Positions 8,650 through 16,872 are shown, counted from the stretch's first letter. The stretch: DNA of 64,000 nucleotides from Sulfurimonas sp. HSL-1656 (GCF_039645585.1 NZ_CP147915.1:1116001-1180000); one strand, 5' to 3'. A program made the numbers and translations. Notes: generated from the letters alone by a model not told the origin.

Positions 8650-9494
8650 TAATGGAGGAAGTTTATAAAATCTCAGCAAGCTATTATAAACGTTTGGAAT
8701 CTTTTTCTGCATATGGGGGAATAAAAAACATATATATTTGGCTTTTTCTCGTAACTGCTATAGTAGGAGTGCTGATTCTATTTAATTTTAGAAGTATTCA
8801 TTTATGGTTTATACACAATTTATCAGGTTTAGTCTTTCCATTTGTGTTGGGATCGTTGGAAATTTTAGGGCTAGGGTTTCTTATGGAATCAAGTAGATTG
8901 AGAAATAAGAATGTCATTAGACTACTAGCAGAAGAATTCGGTGTTACGGTGAAAACTTTTCAGGAAGCAAAAATATTTTTGTTGAAAAGATATTTGTCGC
9001 ATGAGCAGCACGAATTTGGGGAAGTGGCGAGAGTGATCCAAGATATGTTGGATCTGAGTGAAAAGTATTTTGATAGTAAGCATCCGATAGATAAATTTTT
9101 GCATTTTGTGTTCAATGAAGAGGCAAAAACTAGGATACTGACCTTATTTGTATTGATGTGCTCCATATTGACAGTATTGACGGTAGGTGCCGGAGCTAAC
9201 TTACAAACATTATATGAATCTTTGCACTATACTGAAACGAAGAATTTGTGGGCTGTTTTTGGTTTGATGTTATTGATGCTTTTAGTTTTGTGGGCGGGGA
9301 TTGTAATGTTGATAAAAGCATTTCGTAGAATGATGGTTTTTGCCAGTTTATCGATTGCAAAAGAGGATTCAAAAAATATCGAAATGATTAAATATTTGAT
9401 TGCAGATTTAATTAAATTTCATACTTTCAATAAGTTAAACGATGCAGATAACAGTAAACTTATCCTGGTTGATTATAAAAAGCTTACGAGGTGA
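8646..9494 (+). CDS. Unrecognised four-helix membrane protein, fourth gene of the CBASS operon
   Basis: I do not recognise this 282-residue protein. It has two hydrophobic helices near the N-terminus (about residues 29-46 and 57-78), a central charged soluble loop of about 85 residues, two more helices (about 165-185 and 200-225) and a cytoplasmic tail. It starts at TTG 8646, overlapping the E2 stop by 4 bases and preceded by GGGGAG 5 bases upstream; the ATG at 8652 is an alternative. Very low GC matches the rest of the island. The tight overlap argues that it works with the CBASS genes, perhaps as a second membrane-active effector or a partner of the phospholipase. Confidence 0.8.
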   Translation: MIMEEVYKISASYYKRLESFSAYGGIKNIYIWLFLVTAIVGVLILFNFRSIHLWFIHNLSGLVFPFVLGSLEILGLGFLMESSRLRNKNVIRLLAEEFGVTVKTFQEAKIFLLKRYLSHEQHEFGEVARVIQDMLDLSEKYFDSKHPIDKFLHFVFNEEAKTRILTLFVLMCSILTVLTVGAGANLQTLYESLHYTETKNLWAVFGLMLLMLLVLWAGIVMLIKAFRRMMVFASLSIAKEDSKNIEMIKYLIADLIKFHTFNKLNDADNSKLILVDYKKLTR

Positions 9495-9582
9495 GTATTT
9501 ATTCATTAAAGTTGTAAAAGCAATTTGTTTTCGATATGGCAAGGCTTACGGCCAAACAGAATGAATATCTTAAAGATATACA

Positions 9583-9987
9583 TCAGGCATTTTGGCTGTG
9601 AAGGTAGTCGTGATTCAGATGGGTCAGTGCAGCATCCCATGCGTTGATGGCTTTCGGCGGGGCTTTGCGGTCCAGGACCTGTTTCATTCCTTTGAGCAGT
9701 GCTTCGAAGATGAGTTCGAACTGTTCTTGTGTCGCATTGGGATACATGGCTTTGAATTTTTCTGCATACGTTTTCATCTTTTCAGGACGGTCGATAAAGC
9801 TGGTCAGTGCAATGACGGCAAAGCTGAATTGCTGGGGCATGTCGGCTTTGGCTCCCTGGAAAAGCACCTTCAGTTCGGGGTGCTCTGTCAGCAGGATTTT
9901 AAAGGTCTGCTCGGTAATGGCATGGATGTTCTCGGCCACCTTGGGCGCGCTTTTTTGCAGGTTATCGTAATGCTCCTCCGGGATCAT
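9583..9987 (-). CDS. Globin-fold protein without the usual proximal histidine
   Basis: The 134-residue protein resembles single-domain bacterial globins in length, helix pattern and the PELKVLF segment at the C-D corner. However, there is no histidine at all between the one just before PELKVLF and those in the last dozen residues. The segment that normally carries the proximal heme ligand reads EKFKAMYPNA. It may bind heme by another residue or not at all. I chose the ATG at 9987 because AAGGAG lies 5 bases upstream; the frame also extends to a GTG at 10005 with no ribosome site. It is monocistronic and lies at the border of the AT-rich island. Confidence 0.75.
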   Translation of the reverse strand: MIPEEHYDNLQKSAPKVAENIHAITEQTFKILLTEHPELKVLFQGAKADMPQQFSFAVIALTSFIDRPEKMKTYAEKFKAMYPNATQEQFELIFEALLKGMKQVLDRKAPPKAINAWDAALTHLNHDYLHSQNA

Positions 9988-10086
9988 GACACTCCTTTTA
10001 GTCACTGATGAGCAATTCTCATTCCAATCATTGCGTATTGCGATCTTTATGGCATACTGCTAGATAAACGAATACCTAGGACTCAT

Positions 10087-10896
10087 ATGCATATTTCAAA
10101 ACTTTTAATGACCTCTTCTTTGGCTGTAGTACTGACGACACAGACCCTCAATGCCGGGCTGTTTGACTCCATCATCGAAACGGTGACGAAAACGACTTCT
10201 GGGGAGACGCAGACGAACGATGCCTCCGGGCTCTCGATCACGGACATAGACGGCGGTTTACGCGAGGCGCTTAACAAGGGTGTCAAACAGGCCATTGAAC
10301 AGTTGGGGAAGGAGAACGGTTTCCTTGGGAACAACCTGGTGAAGATCCCCGTGCCCGAGAAGCTGATGATGGTCGAGAAGGGGCTGCGCAAGGCGGGGAT
10401 GGGCAAGTATGCCGACGACTTCGTCACAGCGATGAACCGGGCGGCGGAGAAGGCGGTGCCGGAGACGGCGAAGATCTTTGCCGACACCATCTCCGCAATG
10501 AGCATCGAGGATGCGAAGAAGATCCTGACGGGGCCTGACAACGCGGCGACGGAGTATTTCCGCGAGCACTCCGGCCCGGCGCTGCAGGCGGCGATCCTGC
10601 CCATTGTGCAGCAGTACACCCAGGAGACCGAGGTGACGCAGTACTACAAAACAATGGTCGATACCTACGACAGTTACGGCGCGCCGGTGCTGGAACAGAC
10701 GGGGGTGACTGCACTGCTTGGTTCTCTGTCGGGTGAATCGAATGCAACGACGTACGACCCGCGCGACCTCGACGGCTACATCACGGCCAAGGGGGTCGAC
10801 GGCCTCTTTACGGTCATCGCCGAGGAAGAGAAGAAGATCCGCACCGATCCCGCTGCACGGACGACAGAGCTCCTGCAGAAGGTTTTCGGCAACTGA
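10087..10896 (+). CDS. DUF4197 domain protein, exported
   Basis: A 269-residue protein with an N-terminal signal peptide ending near NAG (residues 22-24), followed by a mostly helical DUF4197 domain (core about 55-260). The glycine-rich GLREALNKGVKQAIEQLG segment near 58-75 and the VPEKLMMVEKGLR segment near 98 are typical of the family. The function of DUF4197 is unknown; the protein should be periplasmic. The start has AGGA 6 bases upstream. It is followed after 54 bases by a small hypothetical gene and then comB. Confidence 0.85.
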   Translation: MHISKLLMTSSLAVVLTTQTLNAGLFDSIIETVTKTTSGETQTNDASGLSITDIDGGLREALNKGVKQAIEQLGKENGFLGNNLVKIPVPEKLMMVEKGLRKAGMGKYADDFVTAMNRAAEKAVPETAKIFADTISAMSIEDAKKILTGPDNAATEYFREHSGPALQAAILPIVQQYTQETEVTQYYKTMVDTYDSYGAPVLEQTGVTALLGSLSGESNATTYDPRDLDGYITAKGVDGLFTVIAEEEKKIRTDPAARTTELLQKVFGN

Positions 10897-10950
10897 GGGT
10901 TGGGGTAGAACGGTTATTGTAATAGGGAAACTAAAAAAAGGTTCTCTACA

Positions 10951-11238
10951 GTGAAAAACAAAACGCGTCCCAAAGTCGTTCTTCTCAAAGGCAACGGTCC
11001 CATCATCATCAACAGCGAAATGATGGAGCTTATTACGATCACACTCTCCCACGGGCTCGTCGGACTTCCGCTGGAGGAGCTGCGCGCCGAGAAGGTCATC
11101 ATCGTCAAGGATATGGAGACATTCTGGGACGTCCATAAAACGGTCAAAGAGAAGCCGGCCTGTTTCGTCTACAGTTACGATGAACTGGACGAAGAGGATA
11201 TGAAACGGATCAAGTCGGAGAGCATCAGTTACCTATAG
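10951..11238 (+). CDS. Hypothetical protein, 95 residues
   Basis: A small soluble protein with no family I recognise. It has alternating strand-like and helical segments (KVVLLKGNGPIII, then AEKVIIVKD) that suggest an alpha/beta fold. The start is GTG with AAAGG about 10 bases upstream. It ends 15 bases before comB and reads as part of the same transcript. Confidence 0.65.
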   Translation: MKNKTRPKVVLLKGNGPIIINSEMMELITITLSHGLVGLPLEELRAEKVIIVKDMETFWDVHKTVKEKPACFVYSYDELDEEDMKRIKSESISYL

Positions 11239-11253
11239 GAGAAGAGAGAACCA

Positions 11254-11946
11254 GTGAGCCCCCGTGTCGAGATATTCAGAGGCAACGACCTCACGCTCCC
11301 TGCCTCGGAGGTCAACGTCGTCATCGATGTCGTGCGGGCCTTTACCGTGGCGCATTACGCCTTCATGAGAGGTGCGGCTGAAATGCTCCTCGTCCCCGAC
11401 GTTGAAACGGCTTTTAGTGTGCGGAATCAAAGGCCGGAGGTCTTGCTGGCCGGCGAGATCGGCGGCCTGCCCATCGCGGGCTTCGACCTCGATAACTCCC
11501 CCGTCCGTTTCGCTGCTGCCAAACTCGAGGGGAAAACCATCGTGCAGAAGACGACGAACGGCGTCAAGGCGGCGCTGCATTCGCTGGGGGCTCCTATGGT
11601 GCTGCTGACGGGCTTCTCCAACGCCGAGGCGACGGCGCTGTACCTCAAGTCGCATTACGGCGACAGCGATGCGAAAATAAACCTCGTCGCTTCCCACCCC
11701 ACGGGGGACGAGGACTTCGCCTGCGCAGAGTATATCCGCTCGCAGCTCCTGGGAGAGACGATGGATGCCGATGAGGTCCGGCGGCGCATCTACGGCTGCG
11801 AGACGGTCGTGAAATTCCTCGATCCCGCCCGCCCCGAGTTCAACGCCGAAGATATCGACTACTGTGCCGCCTGCCTGCCGCCTGTTTTTGTCATGGCCGT
11901 CCATCAAGAAGGGCAGCTGCCAACCGTGCAAAAGGTGATGTTGTAG
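11254..11946 (+). CDS. comB: 2-phosphosulfolactate phosphatase family protein
   Basis: This 230-residue protein matches the ComB family: the NVVIDVVRAFTVA segment near 25-37, the AGEIGGLPIAGFDLDNSP block near 65-82 and the KTTNGVKAALH block near 100-110 are its signatures. ComB removes phosphate from 2-phosphosulfolactate, the second step of coenzyme M synthesis in archaea. Bacteria that lack coenzyme M often keep the gene, where its true substrate is uncertain. The start is GTG with AGGAG about 12 bases upstream. No other sulfolactate genes are adjacent. Confidence 0.85.
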   Translation: MSPRVEIFRGNDLTLPASEVNVVIDVVRAFTVAHYAFMRGAAEMLLVPDVETAFSVRNQRPEVLLAGEIGGLPIAGFDLDNSPVRFAAAKLEGKTIVQKTTNGVKAALHSLGAPMVLLTGFSNAEATALYLKSHYGDSDAKINLVASHPTGDEDFACAEYIRSQLLGETMDADEVRRRIYGCETVVKFLDPARPEFNAEDIDYCAACLPPVFVMAVHQEGQLPTVQKVML

Positions 11947-12059
11947 GCTCCGCCAGGGCAGGGTGTGGCGCCTGGTGACAGGGCTGCATGGATGCTTTGG
12001 CGGTTGTTCCTTCACCGTGCCTCCTTTACGATAAAATATACTATTGTTTAAGGAGATGC

Positions 12060-13586
12060 ATGTTCAATTTTGAAGAGCTTTTCGGCCTGATCGATGTCGG
12101 GATCACCGTGTTTGAACCGATAGCGCAGGGCGATGACTTCAAGGTCGTCTACATCAATGAAAAGGGGAGGGGCCTCTGCCATTTTGAGAAGGGCGAGCCC
12201 GTCGCCGAAGCCTTGTCCACGCTCTTCCCGGTCAATGCGACCCGCCCCCTGATCGATTTCTTCAAAGAGGTCTACCGCACGGGCAATCCGCAGGAGATCA
12301 CACTGGTCCCCTGTTTCGGGCAGACCAGTCTCTGGCAGGAGGGGTACCTCTACCGGCTCTCCAGCGGGCACATCGTTTCGCGCTGCATGGGCGTGCAGGA
12401 GGAGCGCGCAAGGGAGATCATGGCCCCGAACGAGCGCCTCACCTTCAGGACCATCCTCGATACGGCGCCCATCGGGATCTGGTCCCAGGATGTGAACGGG
12501 CGGCTGCAGTTCGTCAACAAGGCCTTCTGCGACGCCATCGGCATCAGCGAGGAACGTTTTCTCTCCGTCCCCCATTATGAATCGCTCTACCCGCCGGAAA
12601 TCGCGCAGAGCTGCATGTCTTCGGACGCCGCGGCCCTGCAGCATGGCGATCCCCACCTGAGCTATGAGAAGATCCCTTTTACCGACGGCAAGGTGCACGA
12701 CGTCCTGATCGTCAAAACCCGGGTCGAGGATGAAACGCACGCTGTCATGGGCCTGGTCGGCATCAGTCTCGATATGACCGAAAAGCTCGAAGCGGAACGC
12801 AAGCTCGAAGCGATCAACAAGAACCTCGAGGCGCGGATCTCGGAGGAGATCGAGGCGAGCCGACAAAAAGACAATATGCTCTACCAGCAGAACAAGTTCG
12901 CCGCGATGGGGGAGATGATCAGCAACATCGCCCACCAGTGGCGGCAGCCTTTGAACACCCTCGGGCTGCTGATGACCGATATGTCGGTCAAGATGATGGT
13001 GAACAGAGGTGAAGCGCTTGAGGGCGATTTTGAACTCTTCCAGTCGAACTGCAGCGAGATCATCCAGTACCTCTCGGACACCATCGACGATTTCCGTTTT
13101 TACTACCGGGGGGAAGACGGCGACAACACGTTTTGTATGAAAGACCTGGAAACATCGCTGCAGAATCTCGTCAAAAGCTCCATCATGGGTAACCGCATCC
13201 GCTACGAAACCGACCTTGCAAATGTCCGGATAAACGGCTACCTGAACAACCTCAAGCAGGCGCTCATCAACCTCTATTCAAACGCGGCAAACGCCATAAA
13301 GAACCACGGGGTCGAAGCGGGCGTCATCCGGTGCCGCGGCTTTGTCGAAGGAGGCAACTACGTCATCGAGGTCTGCGACAACGGCGGCGGCATCGACAAA
13401 ACGATCATTGACAAGGTGTTCGACCCCTATTTTACGACCGGGCATAAGAGCCAGGGGACCGGGCTGGGGCTCTACATGACGAAGCAGATCATCGAGCAGA
13501 AATTCAACGGCTCGATCTCGGTGACAAATGACGAGCACGGAGCCCATTTTACGATCCGCATCCCCGCAGCCGCGGAAGCGTGCTGA
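12060..13586 (+). CDS. PAS-domain sensor histidine kinase, apparently soluble
   Basis: A 508-residue kinase with a PAS-like N-terminal region (about 1-110), a second PAS domain (about 130-250), a coiled-coil linker and an HQWRQPLN-type phosphoacceptor box with H292. The ATPase domain carries NLYSNAANAI (N box), CDNGGGID (G1) and GTGLGLYM (G2). This H-box variant is common in Campylobacterota. There is no transmembrane segment. The start is the ATG at 12060 with AAGGAG 4 bases upstream; a longer frame from 11988 lacks a ribosome site. No response regulator gene is adjacent, so the partner is unknown. Confidence 0.9.
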   Translation: MFNFEELFGLIDVGITVFEPIAQGDDFKVVYINEKGRGLCHFEKGEPVAEALSTLFPVNATRPLIDFFKEVYRTGNPQEITLVPCFGQTSLWQEGYLYRLSSGHIVSRCMGVQEERAREIMAPNERLTFRTILDTAPIGIWSQDVNGRLQFVNKAFCDAIGISEERFLSVPHYESLYPPEIAQSCMSSDAAALQHGDPHLSYEKIPFTDGKVHDVLIVKTRVEDETHAVMGLVGISLDMTEKLEAERKLEAINKNLEARISEEIEASRQKDNMLYQQNKFAAMGEMISNIAHQWRQPLNTLGLLMTDMSVKMMVNRGEALEGDFELFQSNCSEIIQYLSDTIDDFRFYYRGEDGDNTFCMKDLETSLQNLVKSSIMGNRIRYETDLANVRINGYLNNLKQALINLYSNAANAIKNHGVEAGVIRCRGFVEGGNYVIEVCDNGGGIDKTIIDKVFDPYFTTGHKSQGTGLGLYMTKQIIEQKFNGSISVTNDEHGAHFTIRIPAAAEAC

Positions 13587-13657
13587 CCCTTCCTCTTTCG
13601 CTCTTTCCGGTTTACATTCATTTACGCCGCGGATACACAGGTTTGAGAAATCTGACG

Positions 13658-13663
13658 TATAAT
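13658..13663 (+). promoter_or_regulatory. Candidate -10 element (TATAAT) for the cytochrome b gene
   Basis: A consensus TATAAT lies 27 bases upstream of the cytochrome b start, in the 103-base gap after the histidine kinase. No good -35 element is present at 17 bases, which is usual for Campylobacterota sigma-70 promoters. It suggests that the cytochrome gene has its own promoter. Confidence 0.45.
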
Positions 13664-13689
13664 ATTCCTATTTAACCGGGAGGGAGAAC

Positions 13690-14247
13690 ATGAAAAACTA
13701 TTCATTGCAACTGCGTGTCTGGCACTGGGCCAACGCCGTCGTGGTTTTGGGGCTGCTCGGGACCTTTTTCCTGCGCAAGACCTTTCTGAGCTGGCATACG
13801 AATTCGCAGATCCTACTCGACAAGCTGGCCGGGTTCGGCATCACGGTGACGACGGACCAGGCGGCCGCCCTTGCCAAGGCGGTGCGGGCGCCGATGTGGG
13901 AGTGGCACATCATCCTCGGCTACGTTTTCGCCGTTCTTGTCCTGTGGCGGCTGGTGATGATTGTCAAAGAGGGGTTTGGCTACGCGCCGGAGAACAGCCA
14001 CATGGCGTGGGTCTACAGAGGCTACAAAGTGATCTATGCCGTGATGGCGTTCATGGCCGTCAGCGGGCTCGTTATCCACTTTTACAAGGATATCGGTCTG
14101 GCCAAGGACATTGCGGGCTCCGTCAAGGAGCTGCACGAACTTGTCGCCTGGGCCATCGTCGCCTTTGTCGCACTGCACATCGTCGGGGTCTTCGTCGCCG
14201 ACAACCGCGACCAGAAGGGGATCACCTCGAAGATGATCTCGGGCTGA
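13690..14247 (+). CDS. Cytochrome b561-type diheme membrane protein
   Basis: A 185-residue integral membrane protein with four hydrophobic helices and histidines placed to bind b hemes: RVWHWAN near residue 12, WEWHIILGY near 73, and KELHELVAW and ALHIVG in the last helices. This is the layout of the cytochrome b561/hydrogenase-b type electron carriers that pass electrons between quinone and periplasmic partners. No partner dehydrogenase or c-type cytochrome gene is adjacent, so its donor or acceptor is unknown. GGGAGGG lies just before the ATG. Confidence 0.85.
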   Translation: MKNYSLQLRVWHWANAVVVLGLLGTFFLRKTFLSWHTNSQILLDKLAGFGITVTTDQAAALAKAVRAPMWEWHIILGYVFAVLVLWRLVMIVKEGFGYAPENSHMAWVYRGYKVIYAVMAFMAVSGLVIHFYKDIGLAKDIAGSVKELHELVAWAIVAFVALHIVGVFVADNRDQKGITSKMISG

Positions 14248-14256
14248 GTACGGCCC

Positions 14257-15057
14257 CTAGGCGCAGTGCGTTTCCAAAAAGCGCAGCAGGGCCGTGTTGA
14301 ACGCATCAGGGTTCTCGAGGTTGCTCAGGTGCCCTGCACCCTCGATGACGACGAGTTCGGCATGGGGGAGAGCGTTATGCATGTAGACGGAGGCGTCCGG
14401 CGGGGCGATCCTGTCCGCTTCGCCGACGAGGATAAGGACGGGGAGGGTAAGCTGGAAAAGCTCGCTGCAGGTCTCGTCGCGCTCGCGCATGGCGCGCAGG
14501 GAGCGTACGAGGGTGTGCGGAGGCATTGAGGTGATCATCTCCCTGACCGCATCCACCGTCCCGGGCTGCTGTTCAAAGGTCTGTTCGGCCAGGAGTTTGC
14601 CCAGCAGCCCCTCGGCAAAGGGGGCGACGCCGTCCGTTTCGATGGCATGGATGGCTTTAAGACGGTTGGCACGACCTTCATCCGTATCGGCAGCGCACTG
14701 CGTGTCGCAGAGCACAAGAGCACGGAAACGTTCGGGATGCTCCTCTGCCGCTTTCAGGGCGACGTATCCGCCCATGGAGAGGGCGCAGAGGATCGCTTTG
14801 TCGATCCGGAGGGCGTCCATCAGCCCGAGCAGGTCCTGGACGAAGAGGGGGATGGAGAAGGGCTCCTCTCCGCTTTCACTCTCCCCGTGCCCCCGCAAGT
14901 CGTAGGCAATGACCCGGCACGCTCCCCGGCACGCTTCCACCTGCCGTTTCCACATGGAACGGTTGAGGGGGAAACCGTGCAGAAAGATCAGTGCGGGTTT
15001 GTCAATGGGCCCCAGGTCATCATAGCTGATTTCGATACCGTTGACCGTCGTTGTCAT
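14257..15057 (-). CDS. Alpha/beta hydrolase
   Basis: A 266-residue alpha/beta hydrolase of the 3-oxoadipate enol-lactonase/esterase-like type. It has the oxyanion HGFPLN segment near 33, the nucleophile elbow LSMGGY (serine near 95), an aspartate in GEADRIAPP and the catalytic histidine in GAGHLSN near 245. The start is the ATG at 15057 with AAGGAG 5 bases upstream; a frame extension of six residues is not needed. The substrate cannot be told from the sequence. It converges with the cytochrome b gene. Confidence 0.85.
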   Translation of the reverse strand: MTTTVNGIEISYDDLGPIDKPALIFLHGFPLNRSMWKRQVEACRGACRVIAYDLRGHGESESGEEPFSIPLFVQDLLGLMDALRIDKAILCALSMGGYVALKAAEEHPERFRALVLCDTQCAADTDEGRANRLKAIHAIETDGVAPFAEGLLGKLLAEQTFEQQPGTVDAVREMITSMPPHTLVRSLRAMRERDETCSELFQLTLPVLILVGEADRIAPPDASVYMHNALPHAELVVIEGAGHLSNLENPDAFNTALLRFLETHCA

Positions 15058-15242
15058 AGGGACTCCTTTTTGCACGCCGTTTTCTATATTCTAGCAGAAA
15101 CTTCGCTTTCATTCATAATAAATATTTATACTAATTTCATACCTATTATTGCGGTTTTCCCGCTGATCATTGCCGGCGGTGCTATAATGGAACAAAGTGT
15201 GAAGAGGGTCAAAACAGGGACGGTACGGAAAGGAGAGAGAGG

Positions 15243-15392
15243 ATGAAAACGCTGTGCAAGATCAGGCTGGGTCCGGATGAAAAGCCGGATAAAAGCCTCC
15301 GGAAACTGCTGGCTTCGCCGAAATATTACTGCCGGAAGTGTTTGCGTGCGGCGGCGGAGAAGGGTGCGCTCTGCAAGCCCGAGAAGCTGTGA
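15243..15392 (+). CDS. Small four-cysteine protein, 49 residues
   Basis: A 49-codon gene starting MKTLCKIRLG and ending at TGA 15390-15392, with a strong AAGGAGAGAGAGG ribosome site immediately upstream. It has four cysteines (C5, C30, C33 and C44); the YYCRKC pair and the LCKP tail recall small conserved proteins common in Sulfurimonas-type genomes and suggest a zinc site. The function is unknown. It stands alone between a divergent hydrolase and a convergent peptidase gene. Confidence 0.7.
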   Translation: MKTLCKIRLGPDEKPDKSLRKLLASPKYYCRKCLRAAAEKGALCKPEKL

Positions 15393-15416
15393 CGCCCGGC
15401 ACTACGGCAGTGAGAA

Positions 15417-15926
15417 TCAGATCTCTGCCGTCAGTCGGTTGATTATGGCGGCGAAGGATTGCGTCAGCGCTGCCGTATTTTCGGCGGTCAGCACGGGGAC
15501 ATGGACAAAGAGGCAGTGATGCTCTCCCGCGGTAGCCTGCACATGCTCCAGGCAGCGGTAGTAAAGGGCGTTACAGACAAAGTCTCCCGCGTCGTCGCTG
15601 ACGGCCGTCAGCGTCAGCCCGTCGGCGAGGCGGGGAAGATTGAGGTCGCTGTGCAGGACGCTTCCATCCAGGACGGCCTGCGTTTCCAGCTCGAGCCGGC
15701 TGCGCGTTTCGGCCATGCCGCAGCAGACGAGCACCTTCGGCCGTAACCGTTCGAAGGCGTCCAGCACCATCCTGGGTGCCGCTACCGGGTCGACGGGGAG
15801 ATGCCGCAGGTAGTCGCAGGCGTCGCCTCTGGCATCGATGAAATGCTGCAGCAGGTCGTCCGAGGCATTGGAGGTATGGTGCGGCAGCCACGGGGCGAAG
15901 GTGGTGAGGAGGATCGCTTTTGCCAT
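15417..15926 (-). CDS. Pyroglutamyl-peptidase I (peptidase C15) family protein
   Basis: A 169-residue protein of the C15 fold. The three catalytic positions can be placed: glutamate in GMAETRSRLELE, cysteine in DDAGDFVCNALYY and histidine in LFVHVPVL. The family removes N-terminal pyroglutamate from peptides. At 169 residues it is shorter than classical Pcp (about 200-215), so substrate range may differ. It is the last of a three-gene minus-strand operon, 13 bases after a hypothetical gene. Confidence 0.85.
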   Translation of the reverse strand: MAKAILLTTFAPWLPHHTSNASDDLLQHFIDARGDACDYLRHLPVDPVAAPRMVLDAFERLRPKVLVCCGMAETRSRLELETQAVLDGSVLHSDLNLPRLADGLTLTAVSDDAGDFVCNALYYRCLEHVQATAGEHHCLFVHVPVLTAENTAALTQSFAAIINRLTAEI

Positions 15927-15939
15927 GCGGCGTGCCCGG

Positions 15940-16389
15940 TCAGCTTACCGCGGCGTAGATTTCCATCGGCATCCCGATGGCGATGGGGTTGTGCAGCATG
16001 ACACTGCGTCTGGCGTCGCCGTCGGCGACGAAGAGGTCGTAGGGGACGTAGAGGAGACGGGCCGAGATCTTCTTTTGCGCCTGGGCCTTCTCTTCGAGGT
16101 GGATGCGGATCCCCTGGGGGGAAGGGGCGTTGTACTGCTCGGGAATGGTGACGCGCGCGACGAGGGCGACGGCGTCGATATCGCCCATCTTCACCTCGCC
16201 CCGGAGACGTTCGAGCAGGGTTTCGTAGCACTGCTTCTCTTCCCCGTCGTCGCAGGCCATATCGCGGACGGTGCCGTCCTGGATCAGCAGCTTGGCAAAG
16301 GGAACGAGCGGGCAGTCGTTTTCCAGGGCCAGCACGGCGTCGGCGACGCAGCGCTCCACCATCTCGAACAGTTTCTCTTCGTCGGTCAT
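15940..16389 (-). CDS. Hypothetical protein, 149 residues
   Basis: I do not recognise this soluble, acidic protein. Its N-terminal third is helical with two cysteines (LENDCP and DMACDD), and the C-terminal half looks beta-rich. Its ATG overlaps the stop of the upstream zinc-ribbon gene as ATGA, and the peptidase gene follows, so it is the middle gene of a three-gene operon. Confidence 0.75.
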   Translation of the reverse strand: MTDEEKLFEMVERCVADAVLALENDCPLVPFAKLLIQDGTVRDMACDDGEEKQCYETLLERLRGEVKMGDIDAVALVARVTIPEQYNAPSPQGIRIHLEEKAQAQKKISARLLYVPYDLFVADGDARRSVMLHNPIAIGMPMEIYAAVS

Positions 16390-16691
16390 CTTTTTCCTTT
16401 CAGGGCCGCGTGCCCCTTATACCACTTGCAGCGTTTTTTCTGCTTGATGGTATAGATGTTGTACTGAAACTTCTTGCCGCAGTCGGGGCAGGCAAAAACG
16501 GCACGGTTTTTGGCCTTCATATAGCGCACAAACAGGAAATTGCCGACCTGGTCGCCTTCACGGTAGACGGTTTTTTCATTTCGCATGGCCAGTGCCGCGG
16601 CGCGTTCGGCATCTTCGCGCTGCCGGCGCTGCCACAGCGGTTCTTCATCCTCTTCGAAACGGCTGCTGTCGATACTGTAGCGCTCGGTCAT
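16386..16691 (-). CDS. Small zinc-ribbon protein
   Basis: A 101-residue basic protein with a CPDCGKKF zinc-knuckle half near residue 67 and a further cysteine in KKRCKWYKG, flanked by many lysines and arginines. This suggests nucleic-acid or protein binding. I chose the ATG at 16691, with AAGG about 9 bases upstream, over the one at 16739, because a TATAAT element lies at about 16753-16758 on the same strand and would leave the longer start almost leaderless. It heads the operon with the 149-residue protein and the peptidase. Confidence 0.7.
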   Translation of the reverse strand: MTERYSIDSSRFEEDEEPLWQRRQREDAERAAALAMRNEKTVYREGDQVGNFLFVRYMKAKNRAVFACPDCGKKFQYNIYTIKQKKRCKWYKGHAALKGKR

Positions 16692-16872
16692 CGGCAGAAC
16701 GCCTTGGCGGGGGCAAAAAGGATACGGCTCGGGAAGCATGCAGGCATGGAGGCATTATATCCTATCCGGCACCACGGATAAAATCATCAAAATTTCGTCC
16801 GTGTCCATACATTTTGTCCGTGGGTGTGTTATGATCTTGTTAATAGAAAAGTACTAACAAAAAGTGTTAACG

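Noticed and set aside
9988-10005. GTG start for the globin
   Set aside because: No ribosome site precedes it, while AAGGAG lies 5 bases before the ATG at 9987.
10006-10030. Possible Fur box upstream of the globin
   Set aside because: The AT-rich repeats match the consensus poorly and the symmetry is weak.
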